A stretch of 64,000 nt of DNA from Prinia subflava (Eukaryota; Chordata; Aves; Passeriformes; Cisticolidae): contig NC_086253.1 of the NCBI RefSeq assembly GCF_021018805.1, positions 37,015,583 to 37,079,582 on the forward strand. The letters are read 5' to 3'. Position numbers and translations under genes: made by a program. Shown one piece after another: positions 1-9,015 of this stretch. The notes beneath the pieces are model-generated. The model did not search any database and was not told the origin of the DNA. It saw only the letters and a program-made list of their open reading frames with translations. How positions within the stretch are numbered: position 1 is the first letter of the stretch; the number at the start of each line of letters is the position of its first letter.

Positions 1-2067
1 AATAAACCCAGGCAATTCAGTGTGCGACCTGGTATGCATCACATAAAACGGTTGCTCTCGGTGGGAGACAATTTTGACCAATTTCGAGAGCTGCTCATAC
101 AGAGCTGTGTTGGACACCTCTTGTAAAATTGCCTGATCTGCTCTAGATACCACCCCCGCTACGTATGCGGAGTCGGTTACAATATTGAGAGGTCCAGAGA
201 ATCTCTCAAGTGCTCTGACGACAGCGGCCAACTCGGCTATTTGAGGTGAACCCTCAACTACTTTAATATCTGCCTCCCACTGCCGAGTTTCAGGGTCCTC
301 CCAAGTCATCACTGACTTATGAGAACTTCCGGACGCGTCAGTAAAAACTGTCATCGCATCAAGAGGTCTCCTGCTCCGGACACTCTTTAAAGCCAATTTA
401 AATGTTACGTCTGAATTAAATAGTTTGTGGGCCGGCCGATGAATTGAAATTTGGCCCGTAAAGGAATCTAGAGCGAATTGAAGTGCTTCATTTTCCTGAA
501 GCAGGTGTTCCAACATGGGTTTGGTCATTTGGCCTGTTGACAATCCAATTGGCATGTGAATACATTCGAAGTCGCACCCTGCCAAATCTTTCATCCGCGT
601 TCTTGCTTTGCGGACGAGCTCAGCCATAAGCTCTTGTGGCTGTGTCATTCTTTTGGGCCGATGGTGGCTGAGAAAGACCCACTCTATAATAAGAAGAGGG
701 TCCTTTCTGCCTTGGCCCTTGGTGTTGTGTGCTGATGTTTTTGCACCCGTGTCCCATTGAAAAATGATCCCATGTAGATGTGGCAGCTTACCCAGAATGA
801 TGAACCGAAAGGGAAGCTTGGGATCGCATCTGTGTGCCTGTCGTGATGTCATTGCCTGCTGGACCTTCTCCAACGCTGCTTTTGCCTCTGCGGTAAGCAC
901 CCTAGGAGAACTGAGCTCCCCTCCCCCTTTCAATAAATTGAAAAGAGGGGCTAGATCCTTGGTGGTCAGACCTAGCCAGGGCCTTACCCAATTCAAGGCA
1001 CCGCAAAGCTGATGGGCGTCCGCAAGGGTACGGACATTTGTCCGAATTTCCAATTTTTGAGGCACAATGGTCCTCTTACCAATCTCCAGGCCCAGGTACT
1101 TCCAGGGTGGCATCATTTGGATCTTATCTTTTTGCAGCTCGAACCCTGCAGCAACTAACGAATTGGTTACAAGGTCAAGCGCTCGCGTAAGTTCATCTTC
1201 GGTCGGCGCGCAAACGAGGATGTCATCCATATAGTGGTGGATGACAACCCCCTCCGCGGCTGCGCACACAGGGGACAGCAAGGAAGAGACGTACTGCTGA
1301 CACATCACCGGGGAGGCTTTCAACCCTTGCGGTAGCACTCTCCAGTGGTACCTCTTCCTCGGGGCCGCCCGGTTGATGGAAGGAACCGAGAATGCGAAAC
1401 GCGGGGCATCATCTGGGTGTAGAGGAATTTGGAAAAAGCAATCTTTTATTTACAGCCAGTCAATTACAGCCAGATTCCAATTTCGTGGCAGCATGGTTGA
1501 GGAAGGCATCCCAGGCTGGAGAGACCCCATATCTTCAATTACTTCGTTAATTTGGTGGAGGTCGTGGAGGAGGTGCCATCGTTTTTTGTCACTCTTTCGA
1601 ATGACAAAAACGGGCGAGTTCCATGGAGAATTGGTCTCCACAATGTGACCTTTAGCTAATTGCTCCTCCACGAGCTCCTCAAGCGCCTGTAATTTCTCTT
1701 TTGTTAGCGGCCACTGCTCAACCCAGACTGGTTTATCTGTCGTCCAATTCAGTTTGAGGGTCGGGCGCTTCTCAGCAGCCGCTGCCTGAAAATTTTGCAA
1801 GGGGTCGGGAATTTCGATTGTGACCCCCCACTGAGCCATGAGGTCTCTTCCAAGCAGGGGTTCCTTGTAATCTAAAACAAAAGGACGGATGGCAGCCAAT
1901 TGTCCTTTTGGCCCCGTAATTTTTACCACGTTTTTCGACTGTTTTGCGGATTGGAACCCTCCTACACCTTGGATCTGCCCGTCCACGTCCTCCAGGGGCC
2001 AGTGCGACGGCCATTCCGCGGACGGAATGATCGTCACATCTGCCTCTGTGAAAAAGCAGATCTTTAT
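1..2067 (-). pseudogene. pol: ERV pro-pol fragment: end of protease, reverse transcriptase, RNase H (one in-frame stop, truncated by window edge)
   Basis: One minus-strand frame is open from 2067 to the left edge except for a TAA at 1450-1452. It starts at the remnant of the protease active site (about 2035-2055), passes the protease C-terminal part containing GRDLMAQWG, then enters reverse transcriptase ([22 protein letters not shown]). The stop falls just before the first RT catalytic motif region. Beyond it the frame stays open with LPQG and the catalytic YMDD (1222-1233), then RNase H with FTDASG (about 325-345), AELAAV (about 219-236), VTDSAY (about 163-180) and HTRSHT near the edge. Protease and RT share one frame, with no separate pro-pol shift. 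Because of the stop the product cannot be made in full. Integrase is outside the window. Confidence 0.9.
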
Positions 2068-2600
2068 CTATTGATTCATCTCCCACAGTGAGCGTACATC
2101 GCACCAAGGGCTTACGGGTGGAAATGTGATGTACAGCATTTACAGTAAAGGTAAGATGTTCTGGGTCACCATAAGGAATTGCTTGTGCGATGACCTGGCC
2201 CTCGGGTAAAAATGTGGGCGGATGAGTGCAGCGCAGCCAGAGAATGAGGGCCCTGGGGTTATTGTGAAGTGTCCCCGGGACTACCTCAATCTCCTGTGGA
2301 GTGTATTTGCAATCACCGACGATGATGAACTTACCTTCGCCGGTCATTGGCCACTGATGTAACTTCTTTGGGTCTATGGTCACAAAATGGAAGTCCCTAT
2401 CCGTCAGGTAGAATGGTCTGGTGAGATGCAACCTGTAGGGTTCAAAAAAGGAAGAGGTAGTGAGAATAGGTTTTGCTATATCATGTTCAGGTGTTCTTGA
2501 GTCTGGTGTAGAATGTCCATCCAATTGACCCCCTTTGGAGTTCCCTGCCCCTCCACCCGATTGGGGTCGTCGCGCTGGGTGGACCCGAGCTCCCCTTTCA
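2055..2600 (-). pseudogene. pro: ERV protease N-terminal region, frame-disrupted
   Basis: After the slippery site at the end of gag, the -1 frame is open to a TAG at 2476-2478. From there the coding-like sequence continues in a different frame (open 1774-2854) until about 2055, where the frame used by pol takes over. Two frame changes of opposite sense therefore flank the segment. It contains a stretch with LPEGQVIAQAI preceded by a proline-rich turn, which recalls the end of a retroviral dUTPase-like or protease-leader domain; that identification is tentative. At the expected aspartic protease active site (DTGA in active enzymes) the sequence reads FTEA before DVTII, so the catalytic aspartate is absent. 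The protease should be dead. Confidence 0.7.
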
Positions 2601-4445
2601 GTTTTTTTGCTGTGCCTGGGATGGCACCGGTGTTCCTGGAGGTGTATTTTGAGTCCGCTGTAGTAAAGGTTTCTTAGGGCAGTTGGCAGTCCAGTGTCCT
2701 TCCTCCTTGCAGAAGAAGCAGCGACCAGGGCAATTGCCGAAGGAGGGTCGCCGCCGAGGCGGACGATGTCGAGGCTGTTGGGATGATTCTGCAGCACGCA
2801 CAGCCTTGGGCAGAAAGGTTGCCTGGGAGGGTGGTGGTGGGTTCCTCCGGGCAAGGAAGGGCACCTTCATCTGGCACACCTGGAGCATGGACTGGAGAGT
2901 GCGGGGCAGATCTGGGGGAAGACTCAAAATTGCCTGTTTACACAGGTCGTTAGCATTAACGAAAACAAGCTCCCCTATAATACCTTCCCGTGCACTTTCT
3001 GTTTGAACTTGAACTTCCACTGCTCTGGTGAGCCGCTCTACAAAGGCAACAAATGATTCAGAAGGTCCCTGCCTAATGGTGGTATAGGGTGGTGATGGTG
3101 TGTCTGGCTGCAAACAAAAGAAAGCCTTGCAGGCTATATTTTTTATAATTGAAAGGACTGCTGAGGGTATTAAGGCTGCCTGGGACTCAGGGGAAACATA
3201 GGAACCTTCACCAGCAAGCAGCTCAAGAGAGAGGGGATTGCCCTCTTCATCGATGGCTGGAAAGGGCAACTGAGGCATTGCTTCTCGCAGGGCCTGTTTA
3301 AATGCTGCATCCCAGAGCTTAAACTCTGTGCCATTCATCAGGCAAGAGAAAAGCTGCCGGAGGTCTGCTGGAACAACATGGACACCTGCGAGATCAGCAG
3401 TGAGGAGGCCACGGAAGTAGGGACTCTCCCTGCCATATTCCTTGTGCGCCTTGCATAAATCCCGAATGATGCTTTGGGAAAAGGCATGCCAATTAGGTTT
3501 TGGTGTGTCACCACCACGTGTTCTGCGGTAGGTGACAGGCGCAGCAGAGAGAGTGACCCCCGGCTCACCCTCGCTCATTTCTTCCGGTTCCCAACCGTGG
3601 GAACCAGAAGAGAGGGCGTGGGAAAATTGCCGGCAAGATGGCGTCCTTCCGGGGCGGGGAGAGGGACTCGGCCCTGCCTCAGGGGCGTGTCGAGGGGCAG
3701 GGTGAGTGGGCGGGACCTTTGGGGAGGCGGGAGGGGTCCGGGAAGGGGCTACGGGAGGGGCGGAGGGAGGAGCTGAGGGAAGGAAGGGGTTGGAGGGAAG
3801 AAAGGGGTTCAGGGGATGGGGGAAGGGTGGCGGCCACGTGGAGGAGTGGGCGCCATTAGGTGGGTCACTGCCGCCATTTTGTGGCCAGTGTGACGCGTTT
3901 AAATTAAACTGAACCTTGGGTTTGAAATTCGGGGAAGCAGGGGGAAGGAAAGGTCCTCGGTCAGCTTGGCCAGAGCCTTCCGAGGGGTCCCCAGCAGTCT
4001 GTCCCAGGCTACTGGGGCTCGGGGGCCGGGAATTTTTCGGAGAGTCTGGGCGGACAACTCTCTGAGTTGCCGCTTTCCTCAAAATCCCCTTTCTCGGGGC
4101 AGAGGGGCTGGGATTGGGTTGAAGGGAAACCGGGGGTAGCTGGGGTTCCTGAGAGCTTTTCTGCACTCCCTTTTTCGTCGCTGCCGTCTTTAATTGCAAA
4201 ATTAAAAAGGCTAATTTCTGTGTGTTCTTTTCCCCGGCGTTACCTAATTGTAACAGTTTCTTTTCTGCCAGTTCCCAAAACCGGGGGCTGTGTACCATCG
4301 GCGGGGACGCCGTCGGGTAGTGCAGGAAAAGCCATCGGACCAGCTTTTTTAAACAATCCTTAGAGAACTTAACTTTATTAACTTCTAACAACGCAACGCA
4401 ACTGTAAAACACTCCTTTCTGGGAAGCAGACAGAGAAGCACCCAT
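2598..4445 (-). CDS. gag: ERV Gag polyprotein, intact 615-residue ORF
   Basis: Gag is the retroviral structural polyprotein that assembles particles at the membrane. The start at 4445 is chosen because it gives MGASLSASQK, with glycine 2 and a serine at position 6 as in N-myristoylated matrix proteins; the frame extends upstream only through a non-ATG start. Matrix covers about residues 1-100. A long proline-rich linker (about 100-300) holds PSAP late-domain motifs at 114-117, 223-226 and 227-230. Capsid probably begins near PVTYRR (about 303); its major homology region is RQGPSESFVAFVERL (about 458-472, with Q459, G460, E463 and R471). Nucleocapsid has one zinc knuckle, C576-X2-C579-X4-H584-X4-C589, in a basic context; alpha- and betaretroviruses usually have two. 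No internal stop or frameshift is seen over 615 codons. Whether it is expressed is unknown. Confidence 0.92.
   Translation of the reverse strand: MGASLSASQKGVFYSCVALLEVNKVKFSKDCLKKLVRWLFLHYPTASPPMVHSPRFWELAEKKLLQLGNAGEKNTQKLAFLILQLKTAATKKGVQKSSQEPQLPPVSLQPNPSPSAPRKGILRKAATQRVVRPDSPKNSRPPSPSSLGQTAGDPSEGSGQADRGPFLPPASPNFKPKVQFNLNASHWPQNGGSDPPNGAHSSTWPPPFPHPLNPFLPSNPFLPSAPPSAPPVAPSRTPPASPKVPPTHPAPRHAPEAGPSPSPRPGRTPSCRQFSHALSSGSHGWEPEEMSEGEPGVTLSAAPVTYRRTRGGDTPKPNWHAFSQSIIRDLCKAHKEYGRESPYFRGLLTADLAGVHVVPADLRQLFSCLMNGTEFKLWDAAFKQALREAMPQLPFPAIDEEGNPLSLELLAGEGSYVSPESQAALIPSAVLSIIKNIACKAFFCLQPDTPSPPYTTIRQGPSESFVAFVERLTRAVEVQVQTESAREGIIGELVFVNANDLCKQAILSLPPDLPRTLQSMLQVCQMKVPFLARRNPPPPSQATFLPKAVRAAESSQQPRHRPPRRRPSFGNCPGRCFFCKEEGHWTANCPKKPLLQRTQNTPPGTPVPSQAQQKN
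2601..2607 (-). promoter_or_regulatory. Gag-pro -1 ribosomal frameshift slippery heptamer
   Basis: On the minus strand the last gag codons read CAA AAA AAC followed at once by the TGA stop (2598-2600). A AAA AAC is a classical X XXY YYZ slippery site in the gag frame. A -1 slip enters the frame that is open to 2478, and that frame is also the one used by pol from 2067 leftwards. The position and direction fit retroviral gag-pro frameshifting; a downstream pseudoknot was not assessed. Confidence 0.75.
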
Positions 4446-5080
4446 TCTGCCTGCGTGATTTCTGGAGCTAGCAAACGAAAGACGCAACGAAAAAAAACCC
4501 GCCGCCGCGCTTTTTAAAACCGCTGTTTCACGCGCCCGACCGCTCTGCAAAAAGCCGGCGCACGCGGCGAAACCGAAACTGGCTGGCCGGCGAAAACCCG
4601 CGCCTGCCGGCAGCCGCGCCGTGCAAGCTCGCGCTTGCGCACAAAAATAAAAGCTTTAAATCAACCGAGGGAACGAAAAACCGCCAAGGGGGGGTGAGCC
4701 CGGGACAGGGGCCAAAAAACCCAAATCCCGGGGGCCGCGCGACCTCAGCCAGGGGGGTGCTGTCCCCCACAGGCTGCCAGAAAGGGAAACGCCGTTCCCA
4801 CTGACCCGCCCCGCGGACTAGGGGGGTCTGCTTACTTACGAACCCCTGGCGTGGTGCTCCAAAGCTGCTCCAGAAGATCCACCGCCGGAGAAGGACCGTC
4901 TTCCGGGACGCGGCGGAGACGGCTGCCCTCCTCTTCCCCGGGGAGCGGTCCCTCGCGGAGGGCGCTCAAACCCGGGCCGATGTGACGTCCAGGGATTATT
5001 TCAGGTGAGCTCAGCTCCTTGCTGAGACGCACCAATCCTGCCCGTGGGCTCCGTAAAGGCGCTGAAAGCCCCTTTCCAGT
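4446..5080 (-). other. ERV 5' leader (between primer-binding site and gag)
   Basis: This GC-rich untranslated leader separates the primer-binding site from the gag ATG and would carry packaging and splice signals. Open frames here (for example minus 4832-5188 and 4528-4770) show no retroviral motifs and are read as chance frames in GC-rich DNA. Confidence 0.7.
4834..4840 (-). promoter_or_regulatory. Candidate major splice donor of the provirus
   Basis: The minus strand reads C|GTAAGTAAG here, a near-ideal donor, placed in the leader upstream of gag where retroviruses splice to env. The acceptor would be outside the window. Assigned by consensus and position only. Confidence 0.45.
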
Positions 5081-5098
5081 GCCAGACGGTGGGCGCCA
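5081..5098 (-). promoter_or_regulatory. Primer-binding site, tRNA-Lys type
   Basis: The minus strand reads TGGCGCCCACCGTCTGGC four bases after the CA that ends the proposed LTR. The TGGCGCCC core is diagnostic of lysine tRNA primers. Compared with the 3' end of tRNA-Lys1,2 as I recall it, 15 of 18 positions agree; the Lys3 type fits worse. Confidence 0.75.
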
Positions 5099-5304
5099 CA
5101 CCTGCGTCGGTGTGCTCACAGAAAGCCAACGGGCTCTGTCACCGCTGGCCCAGACACAGCGACAGAGTGTTAGGGGGTCAGTCTGCAAGCTCGCAAGCAG
5201 TACTGACTCCCGTGGGTTCTTTGCCTGGCAGAGGCTTATGCGAGCGATGGAGACTCGACGGGCAGTGGGAAGAAAGGAGGAAACAATTTCAGACGAACAG
5301 AGGG

Positions 5305-5310
5305 TTTATT
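5305..5310 (-). promoter_or_regulatory. LTR polyadenylation signal AATAAA
   Basis: AATAAA occurs on the minus strand (context TTGCAATAAACCCTC) in the middle of the LTR, the normal place at the end of the R region. Confidence 0.7.
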
Positions 5311-5550
5311 GCAAACACCTCCTCAGCCCGAAACTGTTCGGGGGGAGAGGGGTGCGGGGGTTTTTGTCCGAAGGATTCGGAGGGGGGACAAAGGGGGTGG
5401 CCAGCCACTGCCAGCCAACCGGGGCAGGTTGCCAGGGGATACAGGTGTAATAGAACATCGCTTGGACTAATCAGGGGAAAAATAGGAGGGGTTTACAAAG
5501 GCGGGAGACATGACAGGCAGCTAACCGTGTGCCACATGGCAGGTGCCGAA

Positions 5551-5568
5551 GTCATGTGAGTCATGTGA
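5551..5568 (-). promoter_or_regulatory. U3 enhancer-like duplicated motif with AP-1 site
   Basis: The nonamer GTCATGTGA occurs twice in tandem on the plus strand, and the junction creates TGAGTCA (5557-5563), a consensus AP-1 site. Duplicated enhancer motifs are common in retroviral U3; function here is inferred. Confidence 0.4.
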
Positions 5569-5735
5569 ACAAAGGAACAATCGAGGGGTGGGATACAGGG
5601 AACCCAACAAGTACAAAAGTATAGAAAGCCTAACTGATTAAATTAACACACTGCCACAGAAAGAATTATGTTACTTCCTAATAAATTCTGGTATGGGGCT
5701 AGAGTTCTTATTTGGTTTAGATTCCACATCTAATT

Positions 5736-5880
5736 ATAGATTCATAGAATGATTTTTTTGAGAAGGACCTTAAAGATCATCTAATTCCAACACTCCTGCC
5801 AGGGACAGAGGCATTTTCCCAGCTCAAAGTCCCATCCAAACTGGCTTTCAACACTTCCAGAGATGGGGCACAGCCTTTTT
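5736..5880 (-). repeat. CR1 LINE 3' fragment, antisense
   Basis: The plus strand begins with a TAGATTCATAGAATGA-type tail, then GGACCTTAAAGATCATCTAA and CCCATCCAAACTGGC, the reverse complement of the CR1 3' UTR found throughout bird genomes. It lies just outside the provirus. Confidence 0.75.
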
Positions 5881-7261
5881 GTCACACTAAGTTTCCTAAT
5901 TGTGATTTTAGTTAAAAGAAATATGTCATGGAAAAGGACTATCCAATCTACAACTCTTATTGTTCTCCAAAACTTAAAACATTCAGTGAAAGATGATAAA
6001 ACACAGACATTTATCTTTAAAAAAAATTAAAAAAAAAATCAAGACCTAGAAAACAGAAGAATATTTATATCAATGTCTCACTTACCCTCCAGCCCATAAG
6101 AACTACATTATCAGTGAAAATAATGCGAGTAGTCATCTTGACTCTAGCACGTACTTGAGTAATTTTGTCCTGCTGTAAGGGATCCTCCATTCTAGGCTTT
6201 TTAATCCATGTACAGCTCTGAAATATGACTTTTACCATACATTAAATAAATTAAAATTCCTCAGAAAATATGGAATGATAGCATTCAAATTAAAATATCA
6301 ACAATTTTCACTCTGAGCCAACAATGCTAGTAATATGACCAAATTATTGATGGACATAGAGAGTTTCTTTTTTTTTTTTTTTTTTTTTTGAGACTATCCA
6401 TAAACTTTTCTACGTTAAATTTTGGTTTGCTGATCAGATCAATGTCTAGAATTCCTGTTCTGCAGGAGAACCAATTTCAGTTGTGTGTATTGTGTGTATC
6501 TCTTCATTTATGACCACAATTAAATCACATCTTTAATAAATCATATGTCTTTAATAAAAAAATAAAACATATATTGTGTCCAATGGCATTTTGCCTTGTT
6601 ATTTATATAAAGTGAAATTTTGTTTTGGCAATGTCCATTAATTTAAATATCAGAGTAGAAGTCAGTTGGAAAATTCTTGCCCAAGAATTCTCTGAAATAT
6701 CAGCTTACTGAAATATAAAAAATTGATTTTAACAATCTTTTGATTAAACAGACAGGTTTCCATTAAGCAGTCTAATGGTTTCCTGTCCAAAACCCCAGGA
6801 AAGCACCAGAGAATCAAAGCAGCAGAAGTTCACCACTACCCACTGGTGGAAAGCAGGAATCTCTTCCAGCTCATGTACTTAATTTTAAAATAAGCAAGTA
6901 ATAGACATGAGGATGTGTAAGCATTCCACAGTGAATATATGCTATTACTTGCAGAAATCTTCAATGAGCCAAAGAAGGAACAAAAAAATAATTAAACACA
7001 CTACAAATGTTTACACCTAAAATTCAAATATGTTAACTTAGCACTTCAAACGGCCACCTCACCACTGACGGAAGGAAGGCAATTCTTTCTTGGACAAAAT
7101 ATCAAGACGTTGGAGATGGAGGCTGGGGTAACAGCTATCGTCCTGCTCAAGCCATCTTTATTTGCATGTACCATGGGTCCAGTTTAAGACTGTATTTAAA
7201 TGCAGGTCAGACAAAACCCATAGGAATTCTGAGGTACAAATAGATAATCAAAGATTGCCAT
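5881..7261. other. AT-rich intergenic DNA
   Basis: No gene or recognisable mobile element is seen. It contains a run of 22 T at 6368-6389 and otherwise unique-looking AT-rich sequence. Confidence 0.6.
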
Positions 7262-8355
7262 CAAAAAGCTGGAAAAAGCTGGCAGCCCACGGCTTGGACA
7301 GGAGCACTCTGTGCTGGGTTAGGAACCGGCTGCATGGCCGGGCCCAGAGAGTGATGGTGAATGGGGCAGCATCCAGCTGGTGACCAGCCACCAGTGGTGT
7401 TCCCCAGGGGTCTGTACTGGGACCAGTTCTGTTTAATAGTTTTATTGATGACATGGATGAGGGTAATGAGTCTTTCATTAGTAAATTTGCAGGCAACACC
7501 AAGCTGGGAGCGTGTGCCAATATATTGGAAGGGAGGAGGGCTCTGCAGAGAGACCTGGAATGGTTGGATGGATGGGCAGAGTCCAATGGGATGAAGTTTA
7601 AAAAGTCCAAGTGCCGAGTCCTGCACTTTGGCCACAATAACCCCCTGCAGCGCTATAGGCTCTGGATGGTGTGGCTGGACAGTGTCCAGGCAGAGAAGGA
7701 CCTGGGAGTTCTGGTGACAGCAGCTGAACATGAGCCAGCAGAGTGCCCTGGTGGCCAAGAAGGCCAAGGGCACCTGGCTTGGATCAGGAATAGAGTGACC
7801 AGCAGGAGCAGGGAGGTCATTATTCCCCTGTCCTGGGCACTGGTGAGGCCACACCTCGAGTGCTGTGTCCAGCTCTGTCCCCTCAGTTCAGGAAGGACAT
7901 TGAGATGCTTGAGTGCGTCCAGAGGAGACAGTGAGGATGGAGAAGGGCTGGGAACACAAACCCTGTGAGGAACGGCTGAGGGAGCTGGGGTTGTTCAGCC
8001 TGGAGGAAAGGAGACTCAAGGACAACCTTATCACTCTCTACAACTCCCTGAAAGGTGATTGTAGTCAGGTGGGGTTGGTCTCTTTCTTCAGGCAGCAACT
8101 GACAGAATGAGAGGACACAGACTTAAGCTGTGCCAAGGGAAATATAAGCTGGATATTAGGAAAACGATTTTTACAGAAAGGGTAATAAAGTATTGGAATG
8201 CTCTACCTGGGGAGGTGGTACATTCACCATCTCTGGATGTGTTTAAGACTGGATGTGTCACTTGGTGCCGTGGTTTAGTTGAGGGTGGGATTGTGTTTGA
8301 TGATCCTGGAGGTCTCTTCCAACCTAATGATTCTGTGATACTGTGATTCTGTGAT
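7262..8355 (+). repeat. CR1 LINE, 5'-truncated: C-terminal reverse transcriptase and 3' UTR (pseudogene)
   Basis: The translated plus strand starts in the CR1 reverse transcriptase at KLAAHGLDRSTLCWV, continues through GVPQGSVLGPVLFN and FIDDMDEG, and ends with the CR1 3' UTR (GTATTGGAATGCTCTACCTG, TCTTCCAACCTAATGATTCT) and the tail repeat TGATTCTGTGATACTGTGAT. The frame is broken, for example by a TGA at about 7381, and the RT catalytic box that should be FADD reads FAGN (about 7485-7500), so the copy is dead. The 5' truncation is typical of target-primed LINE insertion. Confidence 0.93.
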
Positions 8356-8384
8356 CAGTTCATCATATGTTGTTTCTGCTGCTA

Positions 8385-9015
8385 CTTCCTCCTCAGGAGA
8401 AAGACTGCTCTGCTCCAGTGTGGGGTCCCTCTCATGGGATACAGTCCTCCACTAACTTCCCTAAAGTGAGTCCTCCCTCTGGCTGGAGTTCTTCCCAAAC
8501 TGCTCCACTGAGATCCCCTGTGAGGTCACAAGTGCTGCCAGCAAAGCTGCTGCAGCACAGGCTTTTCTTTCTTCATGTGTCCACTGGTCCTGCCAAGAGC
8601 CCTCTCCAGTACCAGTTTCCCACAGGGTCACACCCCTCCTTTGGGTATCCACCTGCTACAGCATGGAGTACTCCAGGGACTGCAGGGGGAACCCTAATCC
8701 ACTCTGGACCTCTACAGGCTACAGGGTGAGAGGTGCCTCACCATGGTCTTCACGTGAAGGGGAATTTCTGCTCCAGTACGTGGGAGACCTGGAGCCTCCT
8801 CCCTCTCTTTCGTTGACCTTGGTGTCTACAAAGTTGTTTCTCTGACATTCTCAAAGCACTCTCTGGCTGCAATTGCAAAGATTTGTTTTGTTTTGTTCTG
8901 TTTTTTCTCCTCTTATATCTATTATCCCAGACATGTCACCACCACTGCTGATGGGTCTGACCTTAGCCAGCAGCAGGTCTTCAATATTGATTTCCTGTCT
9001 GACCTACCTGTCCCA
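8385..9015. repeat. Probable unclassified avian interspersed repeat
   Basis: The stretch has a tandem-like wording built on TGCTCCA...GGTCACA...TGCCA, with phrases such as CTTTGGGTATCCACCTGCT, GACCTTGGTGTCTACA and GCTGATGGGTCTGACCTTAG, that I recognise from repeated bird sequences. I cannot name the family. Its composition (about half GC) stands out from the flanks. Open frames inside (plus 8367-8729, minus 8461-8652) show no domain and are taken as chance. Confidence 0.5.

Larger units (their letters stand above)
1..5658 (-). mobile_element. Endogenous retrovirus (class II, beta/alpha-like), 5' part of a minus-strand provirus
   Basis: Read right to left, this stretch has the order of a retrovirus: LTR, primer-binding site, leader, gag, protease region, reverse transcriptase and RNase H. 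The left window edge cuts it inside or just after RNase H, so integrase, env and the 3' LTR are not visible. The class II assignment rests on the RT and RNase H motifs (YMDD, FTDASG, HTRSHT), the Gag major homology region and a lysine-type primer site; it is inferred from family knowledge, not from a search. Gag is intact, protease is broken by two frame changes, and pol has one in-frame stop, so the copy is defective but fairly young. The target-site duplication cannot be checked because the other end is missing. Confidence 0.93.
5103..5658 (-). repeat. 5' LTR of the provirus (about 556 bp)
   Basis: On the minus strand the proposed LTR begins TGTGGCAG at 5658 and ends CGACGCA at 5103, giving the usual TG...CA ends with a short imperfect inverted repeat. 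It ends four bases before the primer-binding site. A polyadenylation signal AATAAA lies at 5305-5310 on the minus strand, placing R near 5290-5340 and U5 to its left. No convincing TATA box is seen upstream of it. U3 holds a doubled GTCATGTGA with a TGAGTCA site. The right boundary is less certain than the left, since another CA lies at 5650 and the 3' LTR is not available for comparison. Confidence 0.75.

Noticed and set aside
3474..4363. Several plus-strand frames of 70-100 codons
   Set aside because: They are shadows opposite the proline-rich part of gag.
4446..4550. 35-residue N-terminal extension of gag
   Set aside because: The extension begins at a TTG, not an ATG, and would hide the myristoylation glycine; the ATG at 4445 is the better start.
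5019..5559. 143- and 171-codon plus-strand frames over the LTR
   Set aside because: They are antisense to the LTR and primer-binding site and contain no recognisable domain.
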